A stretch of DNA of 64,000 nucleotides from Pedobacter yonginensis (GCF_003173595.1 NZ_QGNZ01000002.1:992001-1056000); one strand, 5' to 3'. Positions 53,470 through 63,626 are shown, counted from the stretch's first letter. Notes: generated by a model not told the origin, from the letters alone. Program-made: numbers and translations.

Positions 53470-54324
53470 ATGGATAAAAGAAATGTTGATGTAGTCGTAA
53501 TTTCCGACGTGCATTTGGGTACCTACGGATGCCATGCAAAAGAACTTTTAAAATATTTAAAGAGCATTAAGCCAAAGATGCTCATCTTAAATGGTGATAT
53601 TATTGACATCTGGCAGTTTAGCAAAAGTTATTGGCCCGAATCGCATATGAAAGTGATCCGTAAGTTGATGAAATTCGTTTCAGAGGGTGTTGAGGTTCAT
53701 TATCTAACCGGAAACCACGATGAAATGCTAAGAAAATTTGATGGCATGGAAATGGGTTCTTTCCACCTTCAAAACAAATTGATTTTAGAACTGGACGGTA
53801 AAAAGGCGTGGTTTTTTCATGGAGATGTTTTCGATGTAACCATGCAACATTCTAAATGGCTGGCCAAACTGGGTGCAGTAGGCTACGATACTTTAATACT
53901 GATCAACAGTTTTGTAAATTGGGTATTGCATGCTGCTGGGAGAGAGAAAATGAGTTTCTCGAAAAAAATCAAGGCAAAATTTAAAGATGCGGTTAAATTC
54001 ATCAACAGTTTTGAACAAACTGCAGCAGAATTGGCCATAGAAAAGGGTTACCAATTTGTAGTTTGTGGGCACATTCATCAGGCTGAAAAAAGAGAAATTA
54101 GTTCAAATGATGGAACCGTGACCTATTTAAATAGTGGCGATTGGGTAGAAAGTTTAACGGCATTGGAGTATCACAATCAAAACTGGACTGTTTTTAAATA
54201 TGAACACAAAGATTTTGTAAAGGATGAAGTGGACGATGGAATTTTATCTGATGCAGAGGATTTGAAAAGTAAACTCGATATAAATTTACTTTTACAAAAT
54301 ATTAAATATGAAATTGCCCAATAA
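53470..54324 (+). CDS. UDP-2,3-diacylglucosamine hydrolase-like metallophosphoesterase
   Basis: 284 residues from the ATG at 53470; an upstream in-frame ATG at 53380 overlaps the small membrane ORF. Calcineurin-like motifs: ISDVHLG (Asp13, His15), LNGDIID (Asp43), TGNHDE (Asn82, His83), FHGDVFD and CGHIHQ. This matches the LpxH/YbbF-like group that hydrolyses UDP-diacylglucosamine in lipid A synthesis, but Bacteroidetes paralogues may have other substrates. The adjacent glycosyltransferase starts 20 bp downstream; probable operon. Confidence 0.83.
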   Translation: MDKRNVDVVVISDVHLGTYGCHAKELLKYLKSIKPKMLILNGDIIDIWQFSKSYWPESHMKVIRKLMKFVSEGVEVHYLTGNHDEMLRKFDGMEMGSFHLQNKLILELDGKKAWFFHGDVFDVTMQHSKWLAKLGAVGYDTLILINSFVNWVLHAAGREKMSFSKKIKAKFKDAVKFINSFEQTAAELAIEKGYQFVVCGHIHQAEKREISSNDGTVTYLNSGDWVESLTALEYHNQNWTVFKYEHKDFVKDEVDDGILSDAEDLKSKLDINLLLQNIKYEIAQ

Positions 54325-54344
54325 TTTTAGATATTCGGGCACAA

Positions 54345-55343
54345 ATGAAGATACTTTACGCAATACAGGGCACAGGCAATGGGCATGTGAGTAGGGCAAG
54401 GGAAATTATTCCTTTGCTTCAAAAATATGGCGAGCTTGATATTTTGATTAGTGGAACACAGGCCGATGTAAAATTAAGTCAGCCGATAAAATATCAACTG
54501 CATGGCTTCAGCTTTATTTTTGGCAAAAAGGGAGGGGTAGATCATTTTAAAACATGGCTAAGCATGAATCTTTTCCGCTTCCGGAAAGACATGAAGCAGC
54601 TTCCGCTTAAAGAATACGATTTAATTGTAAATGATTTCGAGCCTGTAAGTGCTTGGGCATGTAAGCTGCAGGGGATTCCTTGTGTTTCGCTGAGCCATCA
54701 AGCGGCATTCAAATCAAAAAAAGTTCCTCGCCCGAAAACCATCGATTGGGGAAAGGTAATTTTAAGTCATTACGCACCTACCACCCACCATATTGGCTTT
54801 CATTTTGATCGTTACGATAGTTTTATACACACTCCAGTTATTCGGAGTGAAATTAGACAAATGGAAAGTAAAAACTTGGGGCATTATACCGTTTACCTTC
54901 CTGCTATAGATGATAAAAGATTGGTAAAGATACTTACGCAAGTTCCAAATGTACAGTGGCAGGTTTTTTCAAAACACAATAAAGAAAGTTACATAGAAGG
55001 TAATGTACTTGTTGAACCTGTTAACAATGAGAAGTTTAACCTAAGTTTATCAACTTGCGAAGGCTTGTTTACCGGTGGCGGATTTGAGGGACCGGCTGAG
55101 GCTCTGTATCTAGGCAAAAAATTATTGGTTGCCCCTATGCGTTTCCAATTCGAACAACAATGTAACGCTTATGCCTTAAAGCAATTCGGCTTACCCGTAA
55201 TTTGGGGAAGTAATAAAAAGTGGCTTCCAATTATTAAAGATTGGGTTGAAAAACCCCAGGAACATACTTTCGACTTCCCTGATGAAACGGCTCAGATTAT
55301 TGATGATATGGTCAAAAAATATGCTAGGAAACCAGCTATATAA
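54345..55343 (+). CDS. MurG-like glycosyltransferase
   Basis: 332 residues. AIQGTGNGHVSRAREIIPLL N-terminal loop and FTGGGFEGPAEALYLGKKLLV C-terminal nucleotide-sugar site, of the GT-B (Glyco_trans_1_3-like) group. No membrane spans. Pair with the LpxH-like phosphoesterase; in Bacteroidetes this pairing is common in my recollection, suggesting a lipid-linked envelope glycan. Intergenic palindromes follow. Confidence 0.82.
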   Translation: MKILYAIQGTGNGHVSRAREIIPLLQKYGELDILISGTQADVKLSQPIKYQLHGFSFIFGKKGGVDHFKTWLSMNLFRFRKDMKQLPLKEYDLIVNDFEPVSAWACKLQGIPCVSLSHQAAFKSKKVPRPKTIDWGKVILSHYAPTTHHIGFHFDRYDSFIHTPVIRSEIRQMESKNLGHYTVYLPAIDDKRLVKILTQVPNVQWQVFSKHNKESYIEGNVLVEPVNNEKFNLSLSTCEGLFTGGGFEGPAEALYLGKKLLVAPMRFQFEQQCNAYALKQFGLPVIWGSNKKWLPIIKDWVEKPQEHTFDFPDETAQIIDDMVKKYARKPAI

Positions 55344-55360
55344 GGGATGCTTTTGATCTA

Positions 55361-55437
55361 GATTTACAATCAGAGCATCTTGAGGTCTCGAACATTGTAA
55401 ATTCTGCAATCTCGTAATTTGAGACGGATTTGCAATC
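55361..55437. repeat. GATT-NNN-AATC palindromic repeats
   Basis: GATTTACAATC (55361-55371), an inverted imperfect copy ATTGTAAATT (55394-55403) and GATTTGCAATC (55427-55437) lie within 77 bp. They look like short imperfect intergenic palindromes. Confidence 0.5.
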
Positions 55438-55513
55438 TGTTTGTAAGGACAAGCAATGGCTTTCCTCGTACTCTTAAATTATTTTCTTTACTTTGCCTGC
55501 TCTATGAATAGTA

Positions 55514-56494
55514 ATGATTAATCAGTTTAGAAAATTAAATCCAGTTAACCTTATATTTCTGCTTGCATATGCATTTTTTATGCGTGTAGTGATATTTTAC
55601 CGTGCCCCAGCGCACTTGAATTTCGATTTTTTAGAGCCATTTGCAAGGCCATTACTCAACATAGATTTTTCGAATGCTTTCAGCTCAACCACCAATATTT
55701 TTATAGCCACCGTGCTAATTTACATTCAGGCTTTAATTTTTAATAGGGTTATTAATAATCATAATCTTTTAACCAAACCAACTTTTTTACCCGGCTTAAT
55801 GTACATCGCTGGCACAAGTTTGTTTCTGGATTTTATGGTTTTAAGTCCGGCTTTAATTGCTAACTTCCTGCTAATTTGGGTGATAGACAAATTTTTAAAA
55901 CTCTCAAAAAGTGCAAACTCGATAACTGCGGTATTTGACATCGGAATGATTATTGGCTTGGGCACCTTAATCTATTTTCCATTTATGGCAATGTTGGTGA
56001 TGATTTTTCTAGCCCTGCTGTTGTTCCGCTCATTTAATTGGAGAGAGTGGATTGCGGGCTTGGTTGGCTTCATTACGATATTCTTTTTCATCGGGGTATT
56101 TTATTATTGGAATAATAACCTGAGCTCCTTTTATCAAATCTGGAAGCCCTTGGGAAATAAGTTTCCAGCGGTTTTCAAAATCAATTACAACGATTATTTA
56201 GTGCTCATTCCCGTTTTCATCATCATTATACTAGCCTCGTTGCAACTCAGAGAGAATTTTTTTAGGAGCTTTATCAGTACCCGAAAAGGTTTTCAGCTAT
56301 TATTCTTTATGTTTTTGGTAGCTGGAGCAAGTTTTTACCTAAAACCAAACTTTAGTGTTTGGCATTTTCTGCTGTGCGTACCGCCCGGAGCCGTGCTTTT
56401 AGCGTATTACTTCAGTAATGCAAAAAAGCGCTGGTTTTATGAAACACTATTCCTGCTGTTTGTGCTATCAGTTCAGTACTTTCTATTTGTTTAA
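55514..56494 (+). CDS. DUF6427-like membrane protein
   Basis: 326 residues with about nine membrane helices and few charged loops, N-terminal MINQFRKLNPVNLIFLLAYAFFMR. I recall the DUF6427 layout from Bacteroidetes, and the identification is tentative. Function unknown. Followed 136 bp later by coaX, with its own promoter. Confidence 0.65.
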   Translation: MINQFRKLNPVNLIFLLAYAFFMRVVIFYRAPAHLNFDFLEPFARPLLNIDFSNAFSSTTNIFIATVLIYIQALIFNRVINNHNLLTKPTFLPGLMYIAGTSLFLDFMVLSPALIANFLLIWVIDKFLKLSKSANSITAVFDIGMIIGLGTLIYFPFMAMLVMIFLALLLFRSFNWREWIAGLVGFITIFFFIGVFYYWNNNLSSFYQIWKPLGNKFPAVFKINYNDYLVLIPVFIIIILASLQLRENFFRSFISTRKGFQLLFFMFLVAGASFYLKPNFSVWHFLLCVPPGAVLLAYYFSNAKKRWFYETLFLLFVLSVQYFLFV

Positions 56495-56537
56495 CCTTTT
56501 TTAACAAAATACTAGAACGAAACTTGCTAAAGATTAA

Positions 56538-56545
56538 TAGCTTTG
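56538..56545 (+). promoter_or_regulatory. -7 element TAGCTTTG for coaX
   Basis: Exact TAnnTTTG about 86-93 bp upstream of coaX. It would give an 80-base leader that contains a 23-codon ORF (56550-56621). Confidence 0.4.
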
Positions 56546-56630
56546 TGCCATGAAGTTTGGGTTAATAGCGTTTCCGAAAGATTTGCAATTGATTTTAATG
56601 AGATTTATAGCCTCACAATAAAGGTGTTGA

Positions 56631-57365
56631 ATGAATAAACTAAGCATCGATATTGGCAACTCTTCTACAAAACTTGCAATTTTTGCAGGTTCTGAAATTG
56701 TACATTACCAACGATTAAATACCATTGATGTTAATGATTTAGCTCGGCTTATCGAAACCTATTTGCCAAACAAATCCGTCATCAGTACTGTAAAACAAGA
56801 AGTAGAATCGCTTGAAAACTTCTTAAAACAGCATACAACTTATACACGATTTTCGACGTTGTTAACAAATGGTGTGCAGAATAAATATAAAACACCCGCT
56901 ACCCTTGGATTAGATAGATGGGCGGCAATTTTGGGCGCAAATTCATTATTCCCAAAAGAAGCGATATTGGTTATCGATGCAGGGACTTGCATCACGTACG
57001 ATTTATTAACCAAGCCAGGTGTGTATTTCGGAGGTAGTATTAGTCCTGGTATTGCCATGCGATTTAAAGCTGTGCACGAATTTACCGGGCGTTTGCCATT
57101 GGTAGATTGGGATGCAGAATCAGAAATCCCACAAGGAACGGATACGCAGACAGCCATATTGAACGGTGTTCTGCAAGGAATTATAAATGAAATTGAAGGC
57201 TTTATTGCCTTAAATAATAAGAAAGAAAGCACTTTAAAGGTGATTATTACTGGCGGCGATGCTAATTTTTTGTATAAGCAATTACAAAACAGCATCTTTG
57301 CGCCTCAAATTAGTAAAGATCCCTATTTAGTATTAAAAGGATTAAATGAAGCTATTGCAGATTAA
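56631..57365 (+). CDS. coaX: Type III pantothenate kinase
   Basis: 244 residues. Motifs: SIDIGNSSTKLAIF (P-loop), LGLDRWAAILGANSLFP, VIDAGTCITYDL and FGGSISPGIAMRFKA. It phosphorylates pantothenate with ATP, the first step of CoA synthesis, and type III enzymes are not feedback inhibited by CoA. Start of an operon with the next two genes, with 1-bp gaps or overlaps. Confidence 0.95.
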   Translation: MNKLSIDIGNSSTKLAIFAGSEIVHYQRLNTIDVNDLARLIETYLPNKSVISTVKQEVESLENFLKQHTTYTRFSTLLTNGVQNKYKTPATLGLDRWAAILGANSLFPKEAILVIDAGTCITYDLLTKPGVYFGGSISPGIAMRFKAVHEFTGRLPLVDWDAESEIPQGTDTQTAILNGVLQGIINEIEGFIALNNKKESTLKVIITGGDANFLYKQLQNSIFAPQISKDPYLVLKGLNEAIAD

Positions 57366-57366
57366 A

Positions 57367-58659
57367 ATGTACAAAAGAATAAATTATATTACAGCCATAC
57401 TCGTTCTCGTTTGTGGTTTAAGTGTTCAGGCGCAGGTTACCACTTCATCACCTTATTCGAGATATGGATTCGGAAACATCAAGGGATCCTTACTTCCTCA
57501 ACTTAGAGCAATGGGCGGTATTTCCACCGCAGTAAACAAAGTATCTGGTTTCAATTACATCAACATGCAAAACCCAGCATCTTACGCGGGAATCAATTTA
57601 ACAACTATTGATATTGGCATGAGTGCAAATTTAACCAACTTATCTAAAGGCAGTGCCAGCGAAAACAACTTCAACTCCACGTTTGGACATTTGGCATTTG
57701 CTGCACCAGTAACCAGAAGATCGGCTTTAAGTTTTGGTATTTTGCCCTATTCAGATCTTGGTTATAGTTACAGAAATTCGGTAAAGGTTGATACCATGTC
57801 TGTAGATCAAATCTATCAGGGCGAAGGTGGTTTATCAAAAGCTTATTTGGGGTACGGATATCGCTTTGGGGATCACTTAAGAATCGGAGGTAACTTAGAG
57901 TACATTTTTGGAAACCTACAAACCACACGCTCAACAGAATATGTGAGTTTGGGATCTATAAATTCTAGATTGCAAAATAAAAATAGTGTAGGCGGTTTAA
58001 ATTATTCTTACGGCGTTCAATATGACATTAATGTTGGGGCTAAAACACTACTAACATTAGGTTATTCAGGCAGTTCGTCGGGTAAAATCAGATCATCGCA
58101 ATCGTTCTTCGCCACCCAATATTCGTATGATGCAAATGGCAATGAAAACACAGCAATTGATACTTTGAGCGCAATAGATAACGGAAAATCTAATTTAAAA
58201 CTTCCATTAAGTCATAATTTCGGTATTGCGATTCAACAGAGTGACAAATGGATGGTTGGTGCTGATTTTAGAATGAGCAAATGGTCGGCAGTAAGCATCA
58301 ACAATGTCAATCAAGGCTTGCAAGATAGTTGGGGTGCTTCAATTGGTGGTCAGTGGACTCCAGATTATTCATCATACAACAGCTATTTAAAGCGTATCGA
58401 TTATCGCCTTGGTTTTAACTACGATAAAACATTTATAAAAATCGGAAATCAAGATATTAAGCAAATGGGTGCATCATTGGGTTTTGGTTTGCCCCTGCCA
58501 TCTGCTAATGGAGGATCTGCCTTTTATAAAATTAACTTCACAACAGAAGTTGGTCAACGAGGTACGCTCAGCAACAATTTGGTTAAAGAACAATACATCA
58601 ATTTCCACTTAGGCTTTACATTAAACGATACCTGGTTCCGTAAGTATAGAGTAGATTAA
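57367..58659 (+). CDS. Outer membrane beta-barrel protein (FadL/PorV-like)
   Basis: 430 residues from the ATG at 57367; an upstream ATG at 57346 lies within coaX. Signal peptide about 1-21, then SSPYSRYGFGNIKG and repeated amphipathic beta-strands typical of Bacteroidetes outer membrane transport-like proteins. The gene starts 1 bp after the coaX stop and overlaps lptC by 1 bp (TAATG). Placement before lptC suggests an envelope-biogenesis role; function unknown. Confidence 0.78.
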   Translation: MYKRINYITAILVLVCGLSVQAQVTTSSPYSRYGFGNIKGSLLPQLRAMGGISTAVNKVSGFNYINMQNPASYAGINLTTIDIGMSANLTNLSKGSASENNFNSTFGHLAFAAPVTRRSALSFGILPYSDLGYSYRNSVKVDTMSVDQIYQGEGGLSKAYLGYGYRFGDHLRIGGNLEYIFGNLQTTRSTEYVSLGSINSRLQNKNSVGGLNYSYGVQYDINVGAKTLLTLGYSGSSSGKIRSSQSFFATQYSYDANGNENTAIDTLSAIDNGKSNLKLPLSHNFGIAIQQSDKWMVGADFRMSKWSAVSINNVNQGLQDSWGASIGGQWTPDYSSYNSYLKRIDYRLGFNYDKTFIKIGNQDIKQMGASLGFGLPLPSANGGSAFYKINFTTEVGQRGTLSNNLVKEQYINFHLGFTLNDTWFRKYRVD

Positions 58660-59234
58660 TGAAAATCAGCGCATTTATATATGTTGCATTTTTGGGTTTG
58701 TCTTTATTTTTGACTTCCTGTGGAGATGACGACCTGAAAAATGCAAATGCGGTTGCTTCTGGTAAAATTACGCTTACTCGCGATACTACGAGAGGCGTTG
58801 AAATTATTTACAGCGATTCTGCCCGTGTAAAGGCGAAAGGCAATGCCCCAATCATGATTAAAATTACGCCTTCAACCGGAGGAACCGAACAAGAAATGCC
58901 CAATGGCGTTAAAATCGATTTCTTTAACGCACAAAACGGTTCTGTTGATGGCACTTTAATTTCAGATTACGCGATTAGAAAAGATCAAGAACTGAAAACA
59001 ACCTTTCAGAAAAATGTTATCGTTAAAAATAACAAGGGTGATACATTTTCATCAGAAGAATTGATTTGGGATGAAGCCAAAAAGCTCTTTTATTCCAACC
59101 AAAAAGTGCGGGTACAAAGCATAGATGGGAATATAGTGGAGGGTGTAAATTTTCAAGCCCCGCAAGATTTTAGCACCTACAGAATTAATAATGGCAATGG
59201 GCAGGTGAATTTGAAAGACAACATTGCACCCTAA
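58659..59234 (+). CDS. lptC: LPS export periplasmic protein LptC-like
   Basis: 191 residues, lipobox LTSC with Cys21. Beta-jellyroll domain of the LptC/LptA type (SDYAIRKDQELKTTF, GDTFSSEELIWDEAKKLFYSN). Part of the bridge that moves lipopolysaccharide to the outer membrane. Bacteroidetes LptC is often a lipoprotein. Co-transcribed with coaX and the barrel gene. Confidence 0.85.
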   Translation: MKISAFIYVAFLGLSLFLTSCGDDDLKNANAVASGKITLTRDTTRGVEIIYSDSARVKAKGNAPIMIKITPSTGGTEQEMPNGVKIDFFNAQNGSVDGTLISDYAIRKDQELKTTFQKNVIVKNNKGDTFSSEELIWDEAKKLFYSNQKVRVQSIDGNIVEGVNFQAPQDFSTYRINNGNGQVNLKDNIAP

Positions 59235-59442
59235 ATGTTGATTTTTAAAGCCTAAATGATGGAATTTGCTTGATTTGAACACCATATCATCAATTAATTG
59301 CTCCATTATTTTATCCTTTTCAGCTTAGCTATTTGCTTAAAAATTAAACACTTGATAAATAAAATTTTGTGTTTTCTTTTTTGAGGCAAATTTGTATCTT
59401 GCGCCCTCTTAAAAAAGAACTAAATAAATTTATAAGTACAAT

Positions 59443-61527
59443 ATGGGATTAATGACATTTTTGCGTAACCGTGCTGGCTATATATTAGTCTTTGCAATCG
59501 GTTTTGCAATTGTTGCATTTTTAGTAGGTGATGCAATTAACGTGGGTAAACCTTTTTGGGCCGCAAACCAAAAAACAGTAGGTTCGGTTGATGGGAAAGA
59601 CATCAGCATTGATGAGTTTGGACCAAAGGTAGATCAGAATTTAAATCAATTTAAACAACAATATGGCGGAAGTGCAAATGCACAAATGACTGCTATGGCT
59701 GTAGATCAAGCCTGGAATGCAGAATTAGCAGGTGTATTGTTGAACAAAGAATATGAGCGTTTAGGACTAACTGTTTCTGACGATGAATTATATGATCTAC
59801 TCCAAGGACAAAATCCTAGTCCACTAATTAAACAGTATTTCTCAAATCCGCAAACAGGTCAGGTAGATCGCGTTACGCTAATGAATTTCCTTAAATCTAA
59901 GGAGCCACAAGCTGTAAGTCAATCTAACTTACTACAGCAAGAAATTAAAAACCAAAGCTTACAACAAAAGTATTCCAACTTAATTCGTAATTCGGTTTAT
60001 GTAACTTCATTAGAAGCAACAGACGAATACAATAACCGCAACAAATTGGCTAACTTTAAATATGTAAGCTTAGATTATAGCTCGATTCCTGATGCTTCAG
60101 TTAAACCAACTGATGCAGATTATTCTGACTATTACGATCAAAACAAAGCCCGTTTCAATAATCCACAAGAAACAAGATCGTTTGATTATGTAACTTTTAG
60201 TATTAGCCCAACCGCTGCAGATTCATTGGCAGTTAAAAATCAGGTTGATAAAATTGCAGCAAATTTTAAAGTGGCTCCAAACGATTCGCTTTTTGCAGCA
60301 ATTAATTCTGATGTAAAAATTCCTTACACTTATTTATCTAAAGGTAAATTAGATCCAGCGATTGATTCAGCGGTTTTCGCTTTACCAGCAGGAAGCTTTT
60401 ATGGACCAAAGTTAACAGGCTCTTCATATAAATTAGTTAAAGTTATTGATACGCGTTTCTCACCAGATTCAGTTAAAGCAAGCCATATTTTAATTGATCC
60501 AGCTAAAGTTGGTGGAGAAGATAAAGCGGTTAAACTTGCCGATTCATTAAAAGGCTTAATTTTGAAAGGTTCAAGCTTTGCAGAATTGGCTAAAAACTAC
60601 AGTGTAGATGGCTCTAAAGATAAAGGCGGCGACCTAGGTACATTTGGCCGTGGTGCAATGGTGCCTGAATTTGAAAGTGCAGCATTCAATGGTAAAACAG
60701 GTGATATTAAAGTAGTTAAATCTCAGTTTGGTTACCATGTAATTAAAATCGAAAAGCAAATTGGCTCATCTAAGGTGGCTAAGTTGGCTTATGTAGAAAA
60801 AACATTGGCAGCAAGTAGTAAAACACAGGCCGCGGCTTATAAGGCAGCAAGCAATTTCCTAAACGATGTTAAAGGAAAAGATTTTAGCAAGTATGCAAAA
60901 GAAAAAGGTTTAACCGTTTCTGTTGCAGATAAAATTGCCCCAACCCAAGGTTTCGCACCTGGATTAGATAATCCACGCAAATTAATTCAAGATGCTTACG
61001 CAGGTGATAAAGGTGACGTTTTACCAGAAATTTATACCATGACGAATGCATATGTAATTGCACATGTCACTGATATCAGACCAAAAGGTACGTTGCCATT
61101 AGAAGCGGTGAAGAAAGAAATTGAGCCGATGGTTCGCAATGCCGTTAAAGCTAAAATGTTGAAAGAAAAATTCGATAAAGCTGGTAAAGCTGACTTGAAT
61201 CAGATTGCATCGAAAGTTGGTCGCCCAGTTAATCCAGTTCAAAATATTGTTTTCGCCAACCCGATCATTCCGGGAGTAGCTCAAGAAAACAAATTGGTAG
61301 GAAGCGTATTCGGATCTCAACCAGGTAAGGTTTCTGCACCAGTTGAAGGTGAGCGTGGCGTGTATATGTTTTCAGTAGATGGTTTCAGTAACCCTGCACC
61401 CATTGCAAACATGTTTAAACAGAAAGAAAGCATGATGTTAAGTTTAGGTCAGCGTTCTTTAGGAGCAGCTTTCCAAGCTTTACAAGATAATGCGACGATA
61501 AAAGACAATCGTGTGAAATTCTATTAA
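59443..61527 (+). CDS. PpiD-like periplasmic peptidyl-prolyl isomerase
   Basis: 694 residues. Membrane anchor 12-34, SurA_N-like region about 40-200, and a parvulin domain 343-434 (KASHILI, SFAELAKNYSVD, GGDLGTFGRG, FGYHVIKI). Folding helper at the inner membrane for exported proteins. A 208-bp gap precedes it, and it ends in a strong terminator. Confidence 0.9.
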   Translation: MGLMTFLRNRAGYILVFAIGFAIVAFLVGDAINVGKPFWAANQKTVGSVDGKDISIDEFGPKVDQNLNQFKQQYGGSANAQMTAMAVDQAWNAELAGVLLNKEYERLGLTVSDDELYDLLQGQNPSPLIKQYFSNPQTGQVDRVTLMNFLKSKEPQAVSQSNLLQQEIKNQSLQQKYSNLIRNSVYVTSLEATDEYNNRNKLANFKYVSLDYSSIPDASVKPTDADYSDYYDQNKARFNNPQETRSFDYVTFSISPTAADSLAVKNQVDKIAANFKVAPNDSLFAAINSDVKIPYTYLSKGKLDPAIDSAVFALPAGSFYGPKLTGSSYKLVKVIDTRFSPDSVKASHILIDPAKVGGEDKAVKLADSLKGLILKGSSFAELAKNYSVDGSKDKGGDLGTFGRGAMVPEFESAAFNGKTGDIKVVKSQFGYHVIKIEKQIGSSKVAKLAYVEKTLAASSKTQAAAYKAASNFLNDVKGKDFSKYAKEKGLTVSVADKIAPTQGFAPGLDNPRKLIQDAYAGDKGDVLPEIYTMTNAYVIAHVTDIRPKGTLPLEAVKKEIEPMVRNAVKAKMLKEKFDKAGKADLNQIASKVGRPVNPVQNIVFANPIIPGVAQENKLVGSVFGSQPGKVSAPVEGERGVYMFSVDGFSNPAPIANMFKQKESMMLSLGQRSLGAAFQALQDNATIKDNRVKFY

Positions 61528-61548
61528 TTAGAAATTCCGTAATTTTGT

Positions 61549-61582
61549 AACCGTTCCGACGTTAAGCCGGAACGGTTTTTTT
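61549..61582 (+). terminator. Terminator after ppiD-like gene
   Basis: AACCGTTCCG (61549-61558) pairs perfectly with CGGAACGGTT (61568-61577), then a T run. It is 21 bp after the stop. Confidence 0.93.
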
Positions 61583-61594
61583 ATTTAACAAGCC

Positions 61595-62110
61595 ATGGAC
61601 ATTCAAGAGAATATCATCAATAAAGTAGCGAGCAGCGGTTTAATTACATTAAATCTCGAAGATTATTACGATCAAGGCGAAAGGGTATTGTATGACATTA
61701 AGGATAATCTTTTCCACGGTTTAATTTTAAAGGAGAAGGATTTTAGAGAGTTCATCAAAACACACGATTGGTCTCAATATCAAGATAAAAACGTAGCCAT
61801 AATCTGTTCTGCAGATGCAATTGTTCCAACCTGGGCATATATGCTATTGGCCAATAGGATGAAGCCTTTCGCAAAAGAAATCGTTTTTGGCGGTTTAGAT
61901 ATTCTGGAGGCAGTTATGTTTACAAAGGCCATTTCCAAGATTGATTCGGCAACTTATGCCAATGAACGTGTTGTAGTTAAAGGTTGTGGAGAAATTGATA
62001 TTCCTGTTTCTGCTTATGTAGAAATTACTAATCTGCTTACGCCAGTTGTTAAAAGCATTATGTTTGGCGAGCCTTGTTCTACAGTTCCAGTTTACAAAAG
62101 AAAAGATTAG
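61595..62110 (+). CDS. DUF2480 family protein
   Basis: 171 residues, soluble. The pattern ITLNLEDYYDQGERVLYDIKD, IVPTWAYMLL and VVVKGCGEIDIPVSAYVEIT is that of DUF2480, a Bacteroidetes-restricted family of unknown function. The start 12 bp after the terminator implies its promoter lies within or just before it. Confidence 0.85.
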   Translation: MDIQENIINKVASSGLITLNLEDYYDQGERVLYDIKDNLFHGLILKEKDFREFIKTHDWSQYQDKNVAIICSADAIVPTWAYMLLANRMKPFAKEIVFGGLDILEAVMFTKAISKIDSATYANERVVVKGCGEIDIPVSAYVEITNLLTPVVKSIMFGEPCSTVPVYKRKD

Positions 62111-62212
62111 TTAAAATTGGTTTGCTTTTTGCATATCTTTCGTACTGATTATTGTAAATTAATCTATTGATTAGGTGTTTTACATAGATCAACACAATAG
62201 AAACACAAGCAA

Positions 62213-62986
62213 ATGAGAACATTATTTTTTATTCTGGCTCTTGCGTTAGGTGCAATGCCAGGCTTTTCGCAAGAGTTACCCTTGAAAAAGGAAGCCGTAT
62301 TTCAGGAAGGAGAAGTTTTAAGCTATAAGCTGAGATATGGATTTATTACAGCCGCTGAAGCAACCATAAAGGTGACCAATTCCGATTTAAAGTTTGATAA
62401 TAAACCCACCTATAAGCTAACCGTTGATGCTCAAACATCAGGCACATTTGATGTATTTTACAAAATAAGAGATCATTACGATTCTTATATAGACAAAACT
62501 GATTTAACCCCGTACTTTTATCAGGAGAATATAAGAGAAGCCAGTTATAAACGGCAAGATAAAGCAAGGTTTAACCAAGACGGTAGAAAGGTAGTTTCTA
62601 ACAGAGGTACATTTACAACCCCAACTACACAAACCTTCGATTTGGTATCTGCCTACTATTTTGCCAGAAGTTTAGATCTCACAAAGATTAAAGTTGGAGA
62701 CAAGTTCAAGTTGAACTACTTTTTAGGGGATGAAATTTCGGCATTGGAAGTTGAATATGTGGGCAAAGAAACCGTTAAATGTAAACTTGGAAATATTAGG
62801 TGCTTAAAGTTTAGCCCATCCATCAAGCCCGGGCGGATTTTTAAGAAAGATAGCCGTTTATACTTATGGGTAACCGATGATGGAAATAGAGTTCCAGTAA
62901 AAGCGCAAGTGGAGATTTTAGTAGGCGCGGTAACCATGGAGCTGAAATCTGCAGATGGTTTAAAGTATGCTTTAGCAAAAGAATAA
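62213..62986 (+). CDS. DUF3108 family exported protein
   Basis: 257 residues, signal peptide 1-19. Core KLRYGFITAAEATIKV and SYKRQDKARFN match DUF3108, a beta-rich family of unknown role, probably outer-envelope associated. The stop overlaps the start of the next gene by one base (TAATG), so they are translationally coupled. Confidence 0.85.
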   Translation: MRTLFFILALALGAMPGFSQELPLKKEAVFQEGEVLSYKLRYGFITAAEATIKVTNSDLKFDNKPTYKLTVDAQTSGTFDVFYKIRDHYDSYIDKTDLTPYFYQENIREASYKRQDKARFNQDGRKVVSNRGTFTTPTTQTFDLVSAYYFARSLDLTKIKVGDKFKLNYFLGDEISALEVEYVGKETVKCKLGNIRCLKFSPSIKPGRIFKKDSRLYLWVTDDGNRVPVKAQVEILVGAVTMELKSADGLKYALAKE

Positions 62987-63552
62987 TGATGATAGAAGTT
63001 GAGCAGGTGCTTGTGCACGAAGATGTTTTAAAAGAGAACTTTGTATGTAACTTAAGCAAATGTAAAGGCATTTGCTGTGTTGAAGGAGATTCTGGTGCCC
63101 CATTGGATGTAGAAGAAACCGCGATATTGGAAGAAATTTATCCGAAAATTAAGCACTTATTAAATGATAAGGGGATAAAGGCCATTGAAGAGCAGGGTGT
63201 TTACGTAACCGATTTGGATGGTGATTTGACCACCCCATGTGTTGACAAGAACAAAGAATGCGCTTATGTGCTTTTCGAAGGCGGCATTACTAAGTGTGCC
63301 ATTGAAAAAGCCTACGAACAAAAAATTATAGATTGGCAGAAACCAATTTCTTGCCATTTATATCCCATCCGAATTACTAAATATCCAGAATTCGAGGTTT
63401 TAAATTATGACCGCTGGCACATCTGTCATGATGCATGCACTTTTGGAAGGGAACTAAAGGTTCCCGTTTATAGCTTTTTGAAAACGCCATTAATTCGTAA
63501 GTATGGTGAAGAATGGTACAAAGAGCTCGAAAGCTCCGTTGAAGCTATGTAA
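62986..63552 (+). CDS. DUF3109 family Cys-rich protein
   Basis: 188 residues. Multiple Cys, including NLSKCKGICC, CAYVLFEGGITKCAIE, SCHLYPIRI and CHDACTFG, a pattern of DUF3109, related to YkgJ-type metal-cluster proteins. It may bind an Fe-S or zinc centre. The start ATG at 62986 overlaps the DUF3108 stop; a second ATG is at 62989. Confidence 0.88.
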   Translation: MMIEVEQVLVHEDVLKENFVCNLSKCKGICCVEGDSGAPLDVEETAILEEIYPKIKHLLNDKGIKAIEEQGVYVTDLDGDLTTPCVDKNKECAYVLFEGGITKCAIEKAYEQKIIDWQKPISCHLYPIRITKYPEFEVLNYDRWHICHDACTFGRELKVPVYSFLKTPLIRKYGEEWYKELESSVEAM

Positions 63553-63626
63553 CTGAAGATGTTCCTGCTGTATAACTACGCGTTCTACATTTATTATCGA
63601 TCAAAACGTGGGTTCGAAATTCAAAA

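Noticed and set aside
56550..56621. 23-codon leader ORF in front of coaX
   Set aside because: No attenuator-type residue run or paired hairpins; noted only as a leader feature.
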